Assembly (NCBI GenBank): GCA_964036155.1
Contig: OZ038422.1
Span: 49,623,201-49,687,200, forward strand
Origin: Diploscapter coronatus
Lineage: Eukaryota; Nematoda; Chromadorea; Rhabditida; Rhabditidae
Length of the DNA stretch: 64,000 bases
Direction: 5' to 3'
The translations under genes and the position numbers were made by a program. This document shows positions 22,171-34,758 of this stretch, piece after piece. The notes beneath the pieces were generated by a model, which saw only the letters and a program-made list of their open reading frames with translations, did no database searches and had not been told where the DNA came from. Each line of letters opens with the position of its first letter. The first letter of the stretch is position 1.

Positions 22171-25100
22171 ATGATGTCGGATCACGACCGCAGGAAGCAG
22201 ATCTCCGTCAGGGGCATCGCTCAGGTAGTAAAAATAAAAATCGAGGTCAAACTTGTCTGGCTTAAAATTCAATGCCAAACTTGAGTTTAATCTAAAATAA
22301 ATAAAAAATGTTTAGCTTATGAAAAATTTAAAGTCCGACTTAATTTCTTCGTTTTGGCCTAAAATTGTAAATTTGAGGTGGAAAATGTGGCGAACATCAA
22401 GAAGGCGTTTAACCGACACCTGCACTTCTCGATCATCAAGGACAGGAACGTGGCCACCATGCGCGACTACTACTTCGCTCTCGCCAACACGGTCCGAGAT
22501 CATCTCGTCTCCAGATGGATCCGCACCCAGCAGTACTACTATGAAAATGACCCCAAGGTAGGGAAGACTAAAGAAAATCAATAGGAAAAGTGCTTTGAAA
22601 AACATTCTTTCAGAAAAATCGAAAAATAATCATAAAGACATTTTTCAGAGAGTCTACTACCTCTCGTTGGAGTTCTACATGGGCCGAACGCTGTCGAACA
22701 CGATGATGAACCTGGGCATCCAGGCGACTGTCGACGAGGCTCTCTACCAGCTCGGACTCGACATCGAGGATCTGCAGGAAATCGAAGAGGATGCCGGGCT
22801 GGGCAATGGGGGTGGGCAAAAATAAAACCAAAACTCGAGTAGGAAAAGCGAACAGAAAATTCGATAGATGTTGGGAAACAATTTAATGTAACATTTGATC
22901 ATAAAATAAACAAATGACTTTGCAGGTCTGGGCAGATTGGCGGCCTGTTTCCTCGATTCGATGGCCACTTTGGGCATCCCCGCATACGGCTACGGACTGC
23001 GCTACGAGTACGGCATCTTCAAGCAGCTCATCCGCGATGGATGGCAGGTAAAAGGGATAATAGAACAAAACAAGACGAGATAAAAAGAAATAGCATTGGA
23101 AAGAGGATGCAGGACAGTTTCTACTCTTTCAATACAATTTCATTGTCTTGTGGGGGATGTTTTTAATTTGCAAGCTGTCTTTCTGCAGGTGGAGGAGCCT
23201 GATGACTGGCTGCGATTCGGCAATCCCTGGGAGAAGGCCAGGCCGGAGTACATGCTCCCCGTCAACTTCTACGGCAAGGTCATCAAGGATGAGAAGGGAA
23301 AGGTTAGTGAAGAGAGAATAAAAATTGAAGAAAGAATACAGAAATGAAAAGTTCACTGAAAGTTGCAGTAAAAATGAATAAACTACAGTAATCGGGAAAG
23401 ATTCAAATAAAATGATTTTTTCAGTCGAAGTGGGTGGACACGCAGCTGGTGTTCGCGATGCCGTACGACACGCCAGTGCCCGGCTATCGCAACAACGTCG
23501 TCAACACGCTGCGTCTCTGGTCCGCAAAGGCAGAAAACCACTTCCATCTGAAGTTCTTCAACGACGGAGACTACGTGCAGGCCGTCATGGACAGAAATCT
23601 GTCCGAGAACATCACCAGGGTCCTCTACCCCAATGACAATGTAAGTGAATAAAAGGGGTAGAAAGGCTTTAAACGAAAAATTTGCTATTCTCTCCTCCAC
23701 AAGTTATTTAAAGAAGATAACGACGAAAGTTCAGATGTTCATTGGCAAGGAGTTGCGCCTGAAGCAGCAGTACTTCCTGGTTGCGGCCACGCTGCAGGAC
23801 ATCATTCGGCGCTACAAGTCATCCAAGTACGGCAGTCGGGAGTCTATCAGGGTCACCTTCGAGAATTTCCCGGAAAAGGTATAGTAAAATGAAATTTGTA
23901 GAAAAATAAATAAAAAAAAATCATGTCTGAACTTGCAGGTGGCAATTCAACTGAACGACACACACCCCTCGATCGGCATTCCGGAGCTGATGCGTCTCCT
24001 CGTGGACGTCGAGGGTCTCGAGTGGGATCAGGCCTGGGATGTCTGCGTGCGCACCTTCGCCTATACCAACCACACTCTGCTCCCGGAGGCACTCGAGCGC
24101 TGGCCCGTGTCCATGTTGCAGACCCTCCTCCCAAGACATCTCGAGATCATCTACGAGATCAATCAGAAGTTCATGGAGGTGGGAAACAAGAACATTCCGA
24201 AGAAAAACGACAGCAAAAATTCTTCCAAGATGAAATATCTAAAAATTCTGTTGGGGGATGAAAAATTAAAAGGAAAAGCTACAATAAAAATGAAAAGTCA
24301 AAAGAAAAACTTTTGTAGAAAATTCTTCAAGATAAATATTCATAGGAAATACAACAGTGAATGAAGTGGGAAAAAAACTAAATCCTCGCACAATGAAAAC
24401 CCAAATGGAAAGCTTCAGTAGAAATTGCAAACCATATGAAATTTTGTATTTTGAGGCGATTTCCGCCAAGTTCCCCGGGGACTTCGACCGCATGCGCCGA
24501 ATGTCGATTGTGGAGGAGGCCGACCAGTTCGGAGAGAAGCGCATCAACATGGCCAATCTCTGCATCGTCGCCTCTCATGCAATCAACGGGGTCGCAGCCC
24601 TCCACTCGGATCTACTCAAGTCCACTACGTAAGGCGGAGTTTTGTTGTGGAAAAATAGTTTTAGAAAAAAAAAAGATAATTTGTTCTAAAGATCAAGTTG
24701 GCTCTAGAGAGTTATTGACTATGTTGCAGATTCAAAGACTTCTACGAGTTCTTCCCGGAAAAGTTCCAGAACAAGACCAACGGAATCACCCCCAGAAGAT
24801 GGCTGCTGCTGTCGAATCCCTCGCTGGCAGACGTGATCGTCGAGAAGATCGGGGAGGACTGGATCACCAATTTGGACGAGTTGAAGAAGCTCAAAGAGTT
24901 TGCTCTTGAGCCGCAGTTACTCGACCAGATTCGCAGAGTCAAGGCTGTGGGTTTTTGAAAAAATTGAATTTTTGAACGAAAAACGAACGCTCTCTAGGAA
25001 ATAGGATAAAAATGCTCTTTTAAAAGAAAATATTGATCTTGCAGGAGAACAAGACCCGCGTGGCACAGTTCCTGAGTGACGAGTACAACGTGGACATCAA

Positions 25101-25368
25101 CCCGTCCAGTCTGTTCGACGTGCACGTGAAGCGCATCCACGAGTACAAGCGACAACTGCTCAACATCCTGCACGTTATCACGCTGTACAACAGAATCAAA
25201 GCTGACCCCAACATCGACATGGTTCCCAGGACTGTCCTCTACGGAGGCAAGGCTGCTCCCGGATACCACATGGCTAAGCAGGTGGGTTTGATTAAGGAAA
25301 AGACATTGCAAAGTTCACCCACTTTTCTGATCGCTAATAAAAGCAAGTACATCTACTCTGACTTGCAA

Positions 25369-25402
<34 letters not shown>

Positions 25403-26772
25403 GAGATCTGACCCGCGAGTGCGCATTTTTATTTTACAAGTTTGAACGTAATTTTAAAAAATTCAGATCATCCGCTTGATCACCGCGGTTGGGGAGATAG
25501 TCAACAACGATCCTGTGGTGGGCGACAAGCTAAAGGTGATCTTCCTGGAGAACTACCGAGTGTCGATGGCAGAGAAGATCATCCCCGCGGCCGATCTGTC
25601 GGAGCAGATCTCCACTGCGGGCACGGAAGCCAGCGGCACTGGCAACATGAAGTTCATGGTACGGGGAAGAAAATATTGTTTAAAAAATCGATAAAATTTA
25701 GGCAAAAATTTGAAAGAAAAATAATTGAATTTCGAATGAAATCGATAGAAAATGCAGAAGAACTTATTAAAATTAAAATTTAAACATGTTGCAGTTGAAC
25801 GGCGCCCTGACAATCGGAACGCTGGACGGAGCCAATGTTGAGATGGCAGAGGAAATGGGCAAGGATAACATCTTCATCTTCGGCATGAATGTCGACGAGG
25901 TCGAGGCTCTCCAGAAGAAAGGATACTCCAGCCAGGAATTCATCCAGAAGACTCCCGCTCTCAAACAGGTGAAAGAATTAACTATAGACAATCCATTGAT
26001 GTGTAAAATGTGCCATTGCTAAATGATAGTAATGAAGCAAAATAAACAAGTTGACGATAAATATGCATCATTGATGAAAATGGATAGGAAATGCAGTAGA
26101 TTTTGAAAGTGGAAAGGAATTTTGCAGATTGTGGAGCAGATCGAGGGCGGCCTGTTCACCCCCGAGCAGCCGGACCAGCTGCGCGACCTTTCCAACATGC
26201 TCCGCTACCACGACCGATTCATGGTCTGTGCCGACTTTGAGGCTTACGTCGCCTGTCAGGACAAGGTCGGAAATATATGAAACTTGCGAAGAAAATTTAT
26301 TTGAAAAACTCACTCGCTTTACTAACGAAGTTTTTGAAATGAAAATATAGGGAATTTTTTAAAAGTTCTAAAGAATGTTCCAATCTGTTGCAGGTAGCCT
26401 CCGTGTACCGCGATCAGAACGCGTGGTCTCGCATGGCTCTGCTCAACATCGCCTCCACAGGCAAGTTCTCCACCGACAGAACCATCGCGGAATATGCCAG
26501 ACAGGTAAATTTAAAAGAAGGCCAAGTCCTGAAACGGCGTTAATTCTCATTAGAACGAGATGTGAGCACAAAAATAGTGCGCAAAAATGAGTCGTTGTGA
26601 TCGCGCGCGCATCTCGTTCCAATGAGGTTCAACTCGCCGCAGAAAAAGGAGTATATTTCCTGTTAAATTTTTTGAAAAAAAAAAAAAAAAATAAATTTTG
26701 CAGATCTGGGGAGTCGAGCCTGGCCAGACTAGTCTGCCTGCTCCTTATGAGACTGCAGAGGAAAAGCCCTGA
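22171..26772 (+). CDS. pygl-1: Glycogen phosphorylase
   Basis: Sixteen exons join in phase (22171-22224, 22378-22557, 22649-22811, 22926-23047, 23189-23302, 23425-23640, 23735-23878, 23939-24178, 24456-24628, 24730-24946, 25045-25281, 25467-25658, 25795-25968, 26128-26265, 26394-26504, 26704-26772) to 847 residues, the normal family length. It releases glucose 1-phosphate from glycogen in the cytosol. The N-terminus has RRKQISVRG, the conserved serine phosphorylated by phosphorylase kinase. Also visible are [44 protein letters not shown], and the pyridoxal-phosphate lysine box [11 protein letters not shown] followed by [15 protein letters not shown]. Two acceptors end in TTTGAG rather than CAG. 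Introns are 50-280 bases; one has a T run at 25,368-25,395. It is convergent with the nucleoside transporter. Confidence 0.97.
26525..26635. repeat. Inverted repeat in last phosphorylase intron
   Basis: The arms ATTCTCATTAGAACGAGATG and CATCTCGTTCCAATGAGGTT face each other around a GC-alternating centre. Fold-back repeat within the intron before exon 26704-26772. Confidence 0.55.
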
Positions 26773-27141
26773 ATCAATGCCCAACCTCTTTACCCCACTT
26801 CGCTCACTTCACTGCAATGTCTAGTTTGACTCGGAAGTTTGAGATTTTTTTTAGAAAAGCAAAATTTTCGATGTTTTATCTTGCCATGCACCCCATTTAT
26901 TTGTGCTCTTTTGTAGTGGATTAGTCGAGTAGTTTGATAGATTATTGATTTTCTTATGTTGAGAAAAAGCGTTTTATCTTTTATTCGCATTCGCATTTTA
27001 TCGAAAATTCTATACATGACTGAATGAGACGGTATAAGCATATTTATACAGGTTGAAATTTAAAGAAAAAGAAGATTTGCTATACGATGTTTTACCCGGT
27101 TTGAGATATGATTAGATGTGTTTTAGAAAAGTAGAGATGAG

Positions 27142-27147
27142 AATAAA
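27142..27147 (+). terminator. Poly(A) signal of glycogen phosphorylase
   Basis: AATAAA 370 bases after the phosphorylase stop, within GAATAAATAAAG, a few bases from the end of the convergent transporter gene. Confidence 0.5.
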
Positions 27148-27157
27148 TAAAGTGTTT

Positions 27158-29600
27158 TTAGAAAATCGAATTCGTTGTTGTCGATATTGTTTGATTGATG
27201 AATTTGTTGGGGTCGAAGCAAGAGCCGGCATTATTTTTGGGCAGGCACAAAGTGGGGTTGTCGATTAGAATTCCCGCGATGGTCGCGGTGTAAAATGAAC
27301 TGACTGATCCCGCAAGGAGGGCCTGCATTATGATCTTCGACAGGACTGGCTTTTGGCTCGGAGCCATGCTTCCTGGGAAAAATATTTACTCGTTTTTTAC
27401 TTTTTATACTATTATTCGGGAAGTGAATAATAAAAATGATAAGAAAAGGTGATTTACGAACTACTGATAGGGGACTATTTACCTAGCAACTCGAGCTGAA
27501 TTCCTACAGACCCGAAATTTGCAAAACTGCACAGTGAGTAGGTGGCTATCATCGCTGATCGAGCCTGTACGCAAAGTGTGAATTCGTTGAAGAAGATAAA
27601 AGTCAAAGTACACTCAAAAGACCGGCCGAAGTCATCTCCCCCAACTTCTGATAGGCCACGAACTCGTTCACAGCTGTTTTCGTGCCCATTAGTTGGGCTA
27701 CTCTGAAAATGAATGTTGTTTTATTATTTGTTCACAAAATACCGTAGTGTTTCGTCTAAATTAGCCGTGACTCCCATGATATATGCTAAAGGGAAGAAGA
27801 TATAGCCTAAGATTATCTAAATTTAAAAATATAATTTTTCTGAAAATATTCATATTACTCTACCTGAAACGACCACCCATTATATCCAATTAGAGAACCG
27901 ATGTAGTTTATGATGTCGTCTAATAGAGCCATCAGCGCGTTGAAGACGACTAGATTGGCCCCAATCGCGAAGACCACCCCGACCATCGAAGCTGCTCCAT
28001 TAGATAGACATTCTATCACGTTAGATTCAGTCCTAATTTTGAAATTTCAAAAGTGCATTTTTTAAATGATGTAATTCTCACGGTTTCTCCAATTCCAAAT
28101 CCTTGACTTCTTTCAACTGTGATTTCTTGGTCTCAGGGTAAAGTAATTTAGAAAAGGCTAGACTTCCTGGCGCAGAGAGTATTGATGCTGCCATTAGATA
28201 GCTGAAAATTTAAGTTTAATAAATTCAATTTTTGAATTTAAATACTTTGGACAAGCCCCAAAAGAAATGTATGCAGAGAATAGGGATCCTGCAATGCAGC
28301 TGAATCCTGACGTGCAAATTGCGTGTAATTCCGAGGCGGTCATTTTCTCCAAGTACGGACGAATTAATAAAGGACCCTCTGACTAAAATATTCAATTTCC
28401 TAGAGGGAAATCCAGGTTCTTACCATTCCAAGTAGGGTATTGGCACAAGCCGCTAGTGATTCAGTCGCAGTCGTGCCTAATGTGAAGCGCATGAACCAAG
28501 CGACTTTCTTCAGAACCATCTGTAACCATATTCATTGACGTTTTAAGTTCTGAGTTAAACTTACACCTATTTAAAAATTTTATGATTTGTAACACGAGAT
28601 AAATGTTTATGAAAGTTTTACCTGCATAACGCCCCAGTAATACAGCACTGCTACAATTGCACCGAAGTAAATTAGAACTTGGAGTGCAGAGAATAAAAAT
28701 ACAGGAGCCATTCCACAAATATTCGGTGGGGCAGCGATGAATCCAAATACGAAGGCTGTGCCATTATTGGTGTGGTCTAGAAACCACACCACGAGGTTGG
28801 AAACGTTCAAAAGACGCTCCGCGCCCCAATTCCATTTCAGAATTAGAATGGCAAGAAGGAAATGCAAACAGAAACCCAAAATTACGGTTCTCCACTTGAT
28901 CTAAAAACTGATCTTCGTCGATGAAATTGTGATTCCATACCTTAGACTTATTATTTGAGCAGATGAAAATGAGCAGAATATAAAATGCGACGGCGCAGAG
29001 ACCTCGTAGTTTGGAAAAATCCCCTATGGCTTCTACAACGATGAACGCGAATATGCCAACGATCAGTAGAATATACAAAACTCTGAAATTGTCACTTTTT
29101 CTGTTAGAACTCTTGAAATCTTACATTTGCACCCATAAAATTTGAAGGAGACTATGAATTTTGGCCTGAATACCCTTTGTGTGGGAAACCAGTATCGGGA
29201 GTATTAGTGACAGAATGACAATCACCCAAATGCATATTGTTACGTAGAATAAAGGGGCTGCCTTGTCGAAGTTGTGTAGTAAAGCGAATACTTAATTTTC
29301 CTGATAAATGATACGATTTCACAAACCTTACACAGATAAATGTGATATCCAATGGCTAAAAGTGCCAAAATCCCCCTGTTAAATAACTTCTTGTGCCGCT
29401 TTATGAAATTCCCGTAGATTTTGAAGTTGTTTGTTAAGCTTCCTACTGCAGTATCTAAAGTTTTGATCAAGTAGGCTATAAAAGATAACAAAGTGTTACT
29501 TCCAAACAGAGACTTCCTCTCCTTCTGACTTTTGAAGCTGCCATTCTCAGCTCCTTTTATAGAGGACCCTTCTAATTCGAGCGGACTGACTGCATTGTCC
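27158..29600 (-). CDS. Concentrative nucleoside transporter (SLC28/CNT family)
   Basis: About thirteen minus-strand exons; the last is 27158-27372 with stop at 27,158. CNT marks, in protein order: ILKWNWGAERLLNVSNLVVW with FDP/T-like DHTNNGTAFVFG, YFGAIVAVLYYWGVMQ, FTLGTTATESLAACANTLLG, EGPLLIRPYLEKMTASELHA, LMAASILSAPGSLAFSKL, ECLSNGAASMVGVVFAIGAN, ILGYIFFPLAYIMGV, LMGTKTAVNEFVAYQ, and IATYSLCSFANFGSVGIQL. These are the helices and re-entrant loops forming the Na+/nucleoside site of the family, which imports nucleosides across the plasma membrane. N-terminal membrane spans are encoded at about 28,940-29,490. The first exon (about 29,504-29,600: DNAVSPLELEGSSIK...) has no Met, so a further 5' exon near 29,640-29,720 is likely; I could not fix the start. 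Confidence 0.92.
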
Positions 29601-30540
29601 TGAAAGGATCTTCTATTTCGGACTACTGTAAGCTGGACTTGCCGCGTGTCGCACGGACATCGATTTCTAGTTGTGAAGGAGCAATTTTTCTCGCTGATAA
29701 ACTGGAAGACCCAGACAAAGTTTTATGTTTTTATCGATAACCGAAGTAGCTATTTGAATTGAAATGGACTGAAAGGAAATTGATGCTATAAAATTGTGCG
29801 GAGGACATTCGTAAAAATGCGGGGAAACTTTGTCACATGCTATGAATGTTTCTCTATAGCATAACTAAAAGGCAACCGGAATATGAAAATCAAAAAGAGT
29901 AGAGAGCAGTGACAAACAATTAGTAGAACAGTCATAGAAAACGAGAGGAGAGTTAGGTTTTGGGCTAAACGGGAAAATTGAAACGGTTACGCAAAGAGGA
30001 TTTACGTCCCCGACTATGTCAATACGTGCAAACATTCGATCGGTAATTCTGATACATGAAGGTTCGTGATTGAAACAGCATGGAGAGGTTTGAAAAATTG
30101 CCGTATTTAGAAAATGGACATATTTTCAGATTTAGAATGCCGATAAACTGGCTGACAGGAAGAAGACAGGCAAAAAAATGATGTATCTACTATTAAACTT
30201 GTTCTCACACTCTGACACACGCACTCAGACTGCATTGATTTAATTGAAATCTAATGAAAGTTGAAATTTGATAGATGAATTCGACGAAGAACCCAACTGA
30301 AACAAACGAGGTACCAGAGCAAAAGACGCAAAATCACTCAAATTACAAGGTATACAGTAAAAATATTCTTGTAAAGTTCACCGTTTTTTTCTTGTCTATA
30401 CACTCCTTAGCTCTAAATTCTAATGAGTTTTTACAAATTATAGATGGTGATCTCCATTGAACTATACATGAGGCTCAATAATTGAGATAGAAAGTCCAAA
30501 ATAACTTCCTTTTAAATTACAAAATAAAGTAAAGATAAAA
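29601..30540. other. Intergenic, no gene recognised
   Basis: The 5' end of the transporter gene probably reaches to about 29,720. Beyond that I see only AT-rich sequence and short unsupported frames. Confidence 0.5.
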
Positions 30541-32130
30541 ATCCTCCCTTTCAGATTACAGGGTACAGCAAACACAATCCTCCATTTATAGGCCAAAATC
30601 TTATCAGTTTATCACGAACAAGAAGCTCCTAATGGGCACTTCTTCTATCAGTAAACGCATGTTGTTTGCCGAAAGAACTTGATTTGATTTGATTTATCAT
30701 TTTTAAAGAATCTAAAAGTTACAAATTTTTGTGTGAAAATGAGAACATCCGAATGTATGGCAATAAAAAAGACCCGTGAGAATATGTTCATACACGATTT
30801 CAATTAGATTTGCGGCGAAATGAAAGAGTTCTATTGTTTTATCAGTTTTCTGCTTGTTCGTTTTCGTTCTCGTTTTTGCTGCTGAGAACGCAGTGGCAAA
30901 TAAGTTTCAATTTCCTGTCGACAACACAGTGCGAAGAGTTTCCATATATCTGGAAAAAGTAAAAAAACTTAAACTTCACTGATTTGAAATTAATAATACT
31001 TAAAACAGATTCTCCGTAATTCTCGAAACTGTCCGGACCAGAGATTTGAAATTCGTTTCCGAAGTGATATTTGAGTGTTTTCTACATGTATTCGACCTGG
31101 AGAGCACGATTTTGGGACTTTTTCTCGAAGTTTTCAAGTCCAGGTACGGGTACCGGGACCCGGGGGTCAAATTTCAAAAGTCAGCCTGACCCCCCGAAAC
31201 CTATATATTTTTAGAAAGTACATCCCATGGCTATGTTCATCCTTTTAAAATTTTTCAAAAATCTTTTATAGCAAAAGTTTTCTTTGCACCTCTTGTTTAC
31301 AGTCAAATCGTCAAAACTCCCAACTTTGACCCCCACCTAGCCCCACCCACTTTTGGGGGCGGGGCCTGGTCCCCCATTTTTGTGATTAGGGCCCATGGGT
31401 GTATCCACCCATATGGGTTTGGTTCGGATCCGGGACACTTTTGCAGCTGTCCAGACCCCCTTTGACAGTTGTTCAATTGGCAATTCGGAAATGACGCAGT
31501 ATCGCAGCTTGACGAGATAGTAGGCAAAAGTGAGAGAGCGTTTTCCTACACTCTCCTAACCCTTAGCCCTATTTCGTCAAGCTGCGACACTGCGTCATTT
31601 CCGAATACCCGTTCAGTTTCTTCATGGAATGTCTTTTAAGTTCAATAATTCAGGCTAGAAGGTTGAAGATCACTCCCTTTCAGATTACAGGGTACAGCAA
31701 ACACAAATCCTCCCTTTCAGATTACAGGGTACAGCAAACACAATCCTCCATTTATAGGCCAAAATCTTATCAGTTTATCACGAACAAGAAGCTCCTAATG
31801 GGCACTTCTTCTATCAGTAAACGCATGTTATTTGCAGAAAGAACTTGATTTGATTCTATTTATCATTTTTAAAGAATCTAAAACTTACAAATTTTTGTGT
31901 GAAAATGAGAACATCTGAATGTATGGCAATAAAAAAGACCCGTGAGAATATGTTCATACACGATTTCAATTAGATTTGCGGCGAAATGAAAGAGTTCTAT
32001 TGTTTTATCAGTTTTCTGCTTGTTCGTTTTCGTTCTCGTTTTTGTTGCTGAGAACGCAGTGGCAAATAAGTTTCAATTTCCTGTCGACAACACAGTGCGA
32101 AGAGTTTCCATATCTGGAAAAGGCAAAAAA
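30541..32130. repeat. Pair of 0.42 kb direct repeats with unrelated centre
   Basis: Unit 1 (30,541-30,972) and unit 2 (31,707-32,130) are nearly identical in the same orientation, starting ATCCTCCCTTTCAGATTACA and ending in TCCATAT...CTGGAAAA. A short tandem copy of the first 33 bases precedes unit 2 (31,676-31,706). The 735-base centre is GC-rich at 31,140-31,450. The shape recalls long terminal repeats flanking a small body, but no coding region, primer site or target duplication was seen. Confidence 0.65.
31483..31606. mobile_element. Small inverted-repeat element (MITE-like)
   Basis: The arms 31,483-31,520 (ATTCGGAAATGACGCAGT...GCTTGACGA) and 31,569-31,606 (its inverse) are about 38 bases with few mismatches around a 48-base centre. 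It lies inside the direct-repeat region. Confidence 0.6.
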
Positions 32131-32236
32131 ATAATAAATTTAAACTTTACTAATTTTAAGCTAGTGAATCTTTAAATATTGAGTGAAGTTCAAATTATCT
32201 ATAATTTAATGAAGTTCGGTTTTCTCTTAGGCTAAA

Positions 32237-34758
32237 TTAAAAGCCAACAACTAACGCATTATTCCTCTCGATCTCCCCAGTCACGATCCACTCATTATTG
32301 TCGAAATTCTTAACCACAATTCCCTCTATCAGTGCATCGCTGGGGGATTGGGTCTTCACGACTAATCGATATCTGACAATAACAAATCTATTTGAATTAA
32401 AGAATGAAATTACTGTATTTCAATGCCGGCTAGAGGTACTTGTTGACCGGTTTGGGGGTCATCGATTAATTTCGGAGGGGGTAGCCTTATCGATGCATAA
32501 TTTATGGACTTTAACTTCAGGGGAAGACAGGTGTAGTTTTTCTGAAACTTAAAAAAATGAAGGGAAATGATAAAATGCTACCTTAACAGGCAGTGAATTT
32601 CCATCCTGGTCATACACAGCTTCATTATCAGCGGTTTTAAGTAGTTCGTTTATCCCCTTCATAAACGCGTCTGCGGGTTGCTGAGCCTCGGCCCTGGGAA
32701 TTTCCGTCTCAGAATAGCATACGCAGATGTCGTCAGGTACGTTCGCCTCCCGACACATCCTCTTTTTGGGCATTGTATGAAAAATAGAATGGGCCCTCTG
32801 AAATTGAGCTTCATTTTAAATCGGACTAAAGCGTTTTAGCAATGGAGTGATGTGTTTCGTACCTGCAATTGCTTCTTGACATGCGAAGTTCTCAGCGGAA
32901 ACGGTTTCAGGTAATTTCCCCAGGCGATTTCGTTTAAACTCTCGTTTAGATCGAATTGGGTTGTCAATTTGCCGGAATTCTCCATGAGTTTATCCATAAC
33001 TCCACCGAACCTGTGATTTTTCCGCACCCACGTGGGAAGTTTTATCGACAAAAATGGCATTCTTGCCTCAAGTCTTCCTATTACCTGCGAACCGAAAATA
33101 AACCTTATTTTAAATCAAGTTTTCTTACAGTTTCTCGAATTTTATCATATCTATGTCCGTGATCTGAGAATACGATAACTATTGAATCGTCGAGCAATTT
33201 TTTGTTTCTGACGAAGAAATCGTTCAGGTCCTCGTCCATCATGCCTATTTTGTTCAGATAGTCATGACTCATGTCCTGAGTCCACCAATACGCAAAATGC
33301 CTTCGGTTGTCGTATTTCTTTATGAAACTTAAAAATCTCATTTAGATTAAGTTCGAAACAAAGTTTCTACTCTTCCAAATAATCCAGTTGGATTTTGAAC
33401 ATGGTATTGTCATCATAGCAATAGTTATTCGAACGACGAGCAATTGAGGACCAATATGCTGCTAGCCAAAATGGGCTAAATTATATTATTTTCCAAAAAT
33501 CACCGCTTTCATGACTAACCGAAAATAATGATCGACCGGCGTATTTCTGAACCCGTGAAGATACCCGAAATAGTTGAAGGTAGCGATATCAGGCCGATCT
33601 TCCGCAAACAACGTTGCGTAGCCATTTCTGGAGAAGTTCTTCCAGATCATGTCAAATTGGTCGAACGCTATGTTCCACGATTCATCCATTTCCGCTTTGA
33701 ATTCCTCCAAATCTAACCTTTTTCAGGAATTTTTAGAATAGTTTACCCTAGAACTAACTCCTCGTTTTCCTGTAAGAATAGCCAGCCAATTCACATAGGT
33801 ATTATCCCCGATCTTCACATGATTCATCATGTCGATGAAGTCCAAGGCTTGCAGAGTCTGATAAGTTAAGGGCAACTGCCTCATAAAGTTACTTCTCGAC
33901 ATGGAATCAAGTCCGATCATTACTACAGGGGGAAAGACATTCGAAGACCGCAAAATCGGATAAGTTCTGGATTTTCATTGAAATTTAATGTTCTATAGAA
34001 GTTCTTACTTATTGCCAACTTTCGTCTGGTTTTTTGATATGACTTGAGCGAAATGATACTTGTAGATTTCTTGTGCCAAGACTCCTGCGGATTTGCAGGT
34101 TACCTAAAGAATTTAGACAACTTAGTCATTTAATTTAAGAAAAGACCTCGATAAATTCATGATTAATTTGAAATCTGCTGCTTTTGGTGAAGTCCAACTT
34201 TTCTGGCGTTCCATAGACAACTTCTGAGTCAGAAACTCCATTTTTGTGATAGAATGGAGTAACTTCGCACGATATCGACTCCACCATAGTCGGGTCGAAC
34301 TTAAACTTCTATTTCGGATAATTTAAAACTAATAATTCTGACCTCCAAAACTCCATCTCTCAAGAACTTCACCAGTTGTTTCTGCACAGCTCTGCATTCC
34401 AGAGGTTTTGGCTTCTCGAAATATTTTATAATTGATGCATCCCAAGGATCTAGCCTGGGCACTTTGCACTCTCCATTCGAAGACGATTTTTGTAGAGTCT
34501 TAAATTAGGTAACTTAAAAAATTAGGAATTATTTTAAACCTGAAGATGTCGAAATTCAGGTGATAAATTTGAAGAGCGGAACAAAAACACGGAATCGTAC
34601 AGGCTGATAAGGCCGTAGGCTAGAAATCATAGATTATTATTGCTTTTTTTTAAAATGAATTCTAAATTACCAAGACAAATGGTGAAGAAGACCCGGAGTG
34701 CGAAAGGCCCGTAGTGGGAATATTTCGAAAGTCGATGTTTTAGATCGAATATGTGCAT
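32237..34758 (-). CDS. DUF229-family membrane-anchored protein
   Basis: Minus-strand gene with short introns, ATG at 34,758 and stop at 32,237. The N-terminus MHIFDLKHRLSKYSHYG is followed by a hydrophobic segment (FALRVFFTICL joined to AYGLISLYDSVFLF), so a type II membrane protein or signal anchor is likely. DUF229 marks are VVMIGLDSMSRSNFMRQLP, VKIGDNTYVNWLAILTGKRG, DRPDIATFNYFGYLHGF, WWTQDMSHDYLNKIG, VIVFSDHGHRYDKIRETV, MPFLSIKLPTWV, and near the end the cysteine stretch RMCREANVPDDICVCYSE. The family is greatly expanded in nematodes, resembles the alkaline phosphatase/sulfatase fold, and has no established substrate. The last exon ends NNALVVGF. Not every splice junction was checked. Confidence 0.92.

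Noticed and set aside
22312..25311. Minus-strand frames across the phosphorylase gene
   Set aside because: Antisense shadows of GC-richer coding exons.
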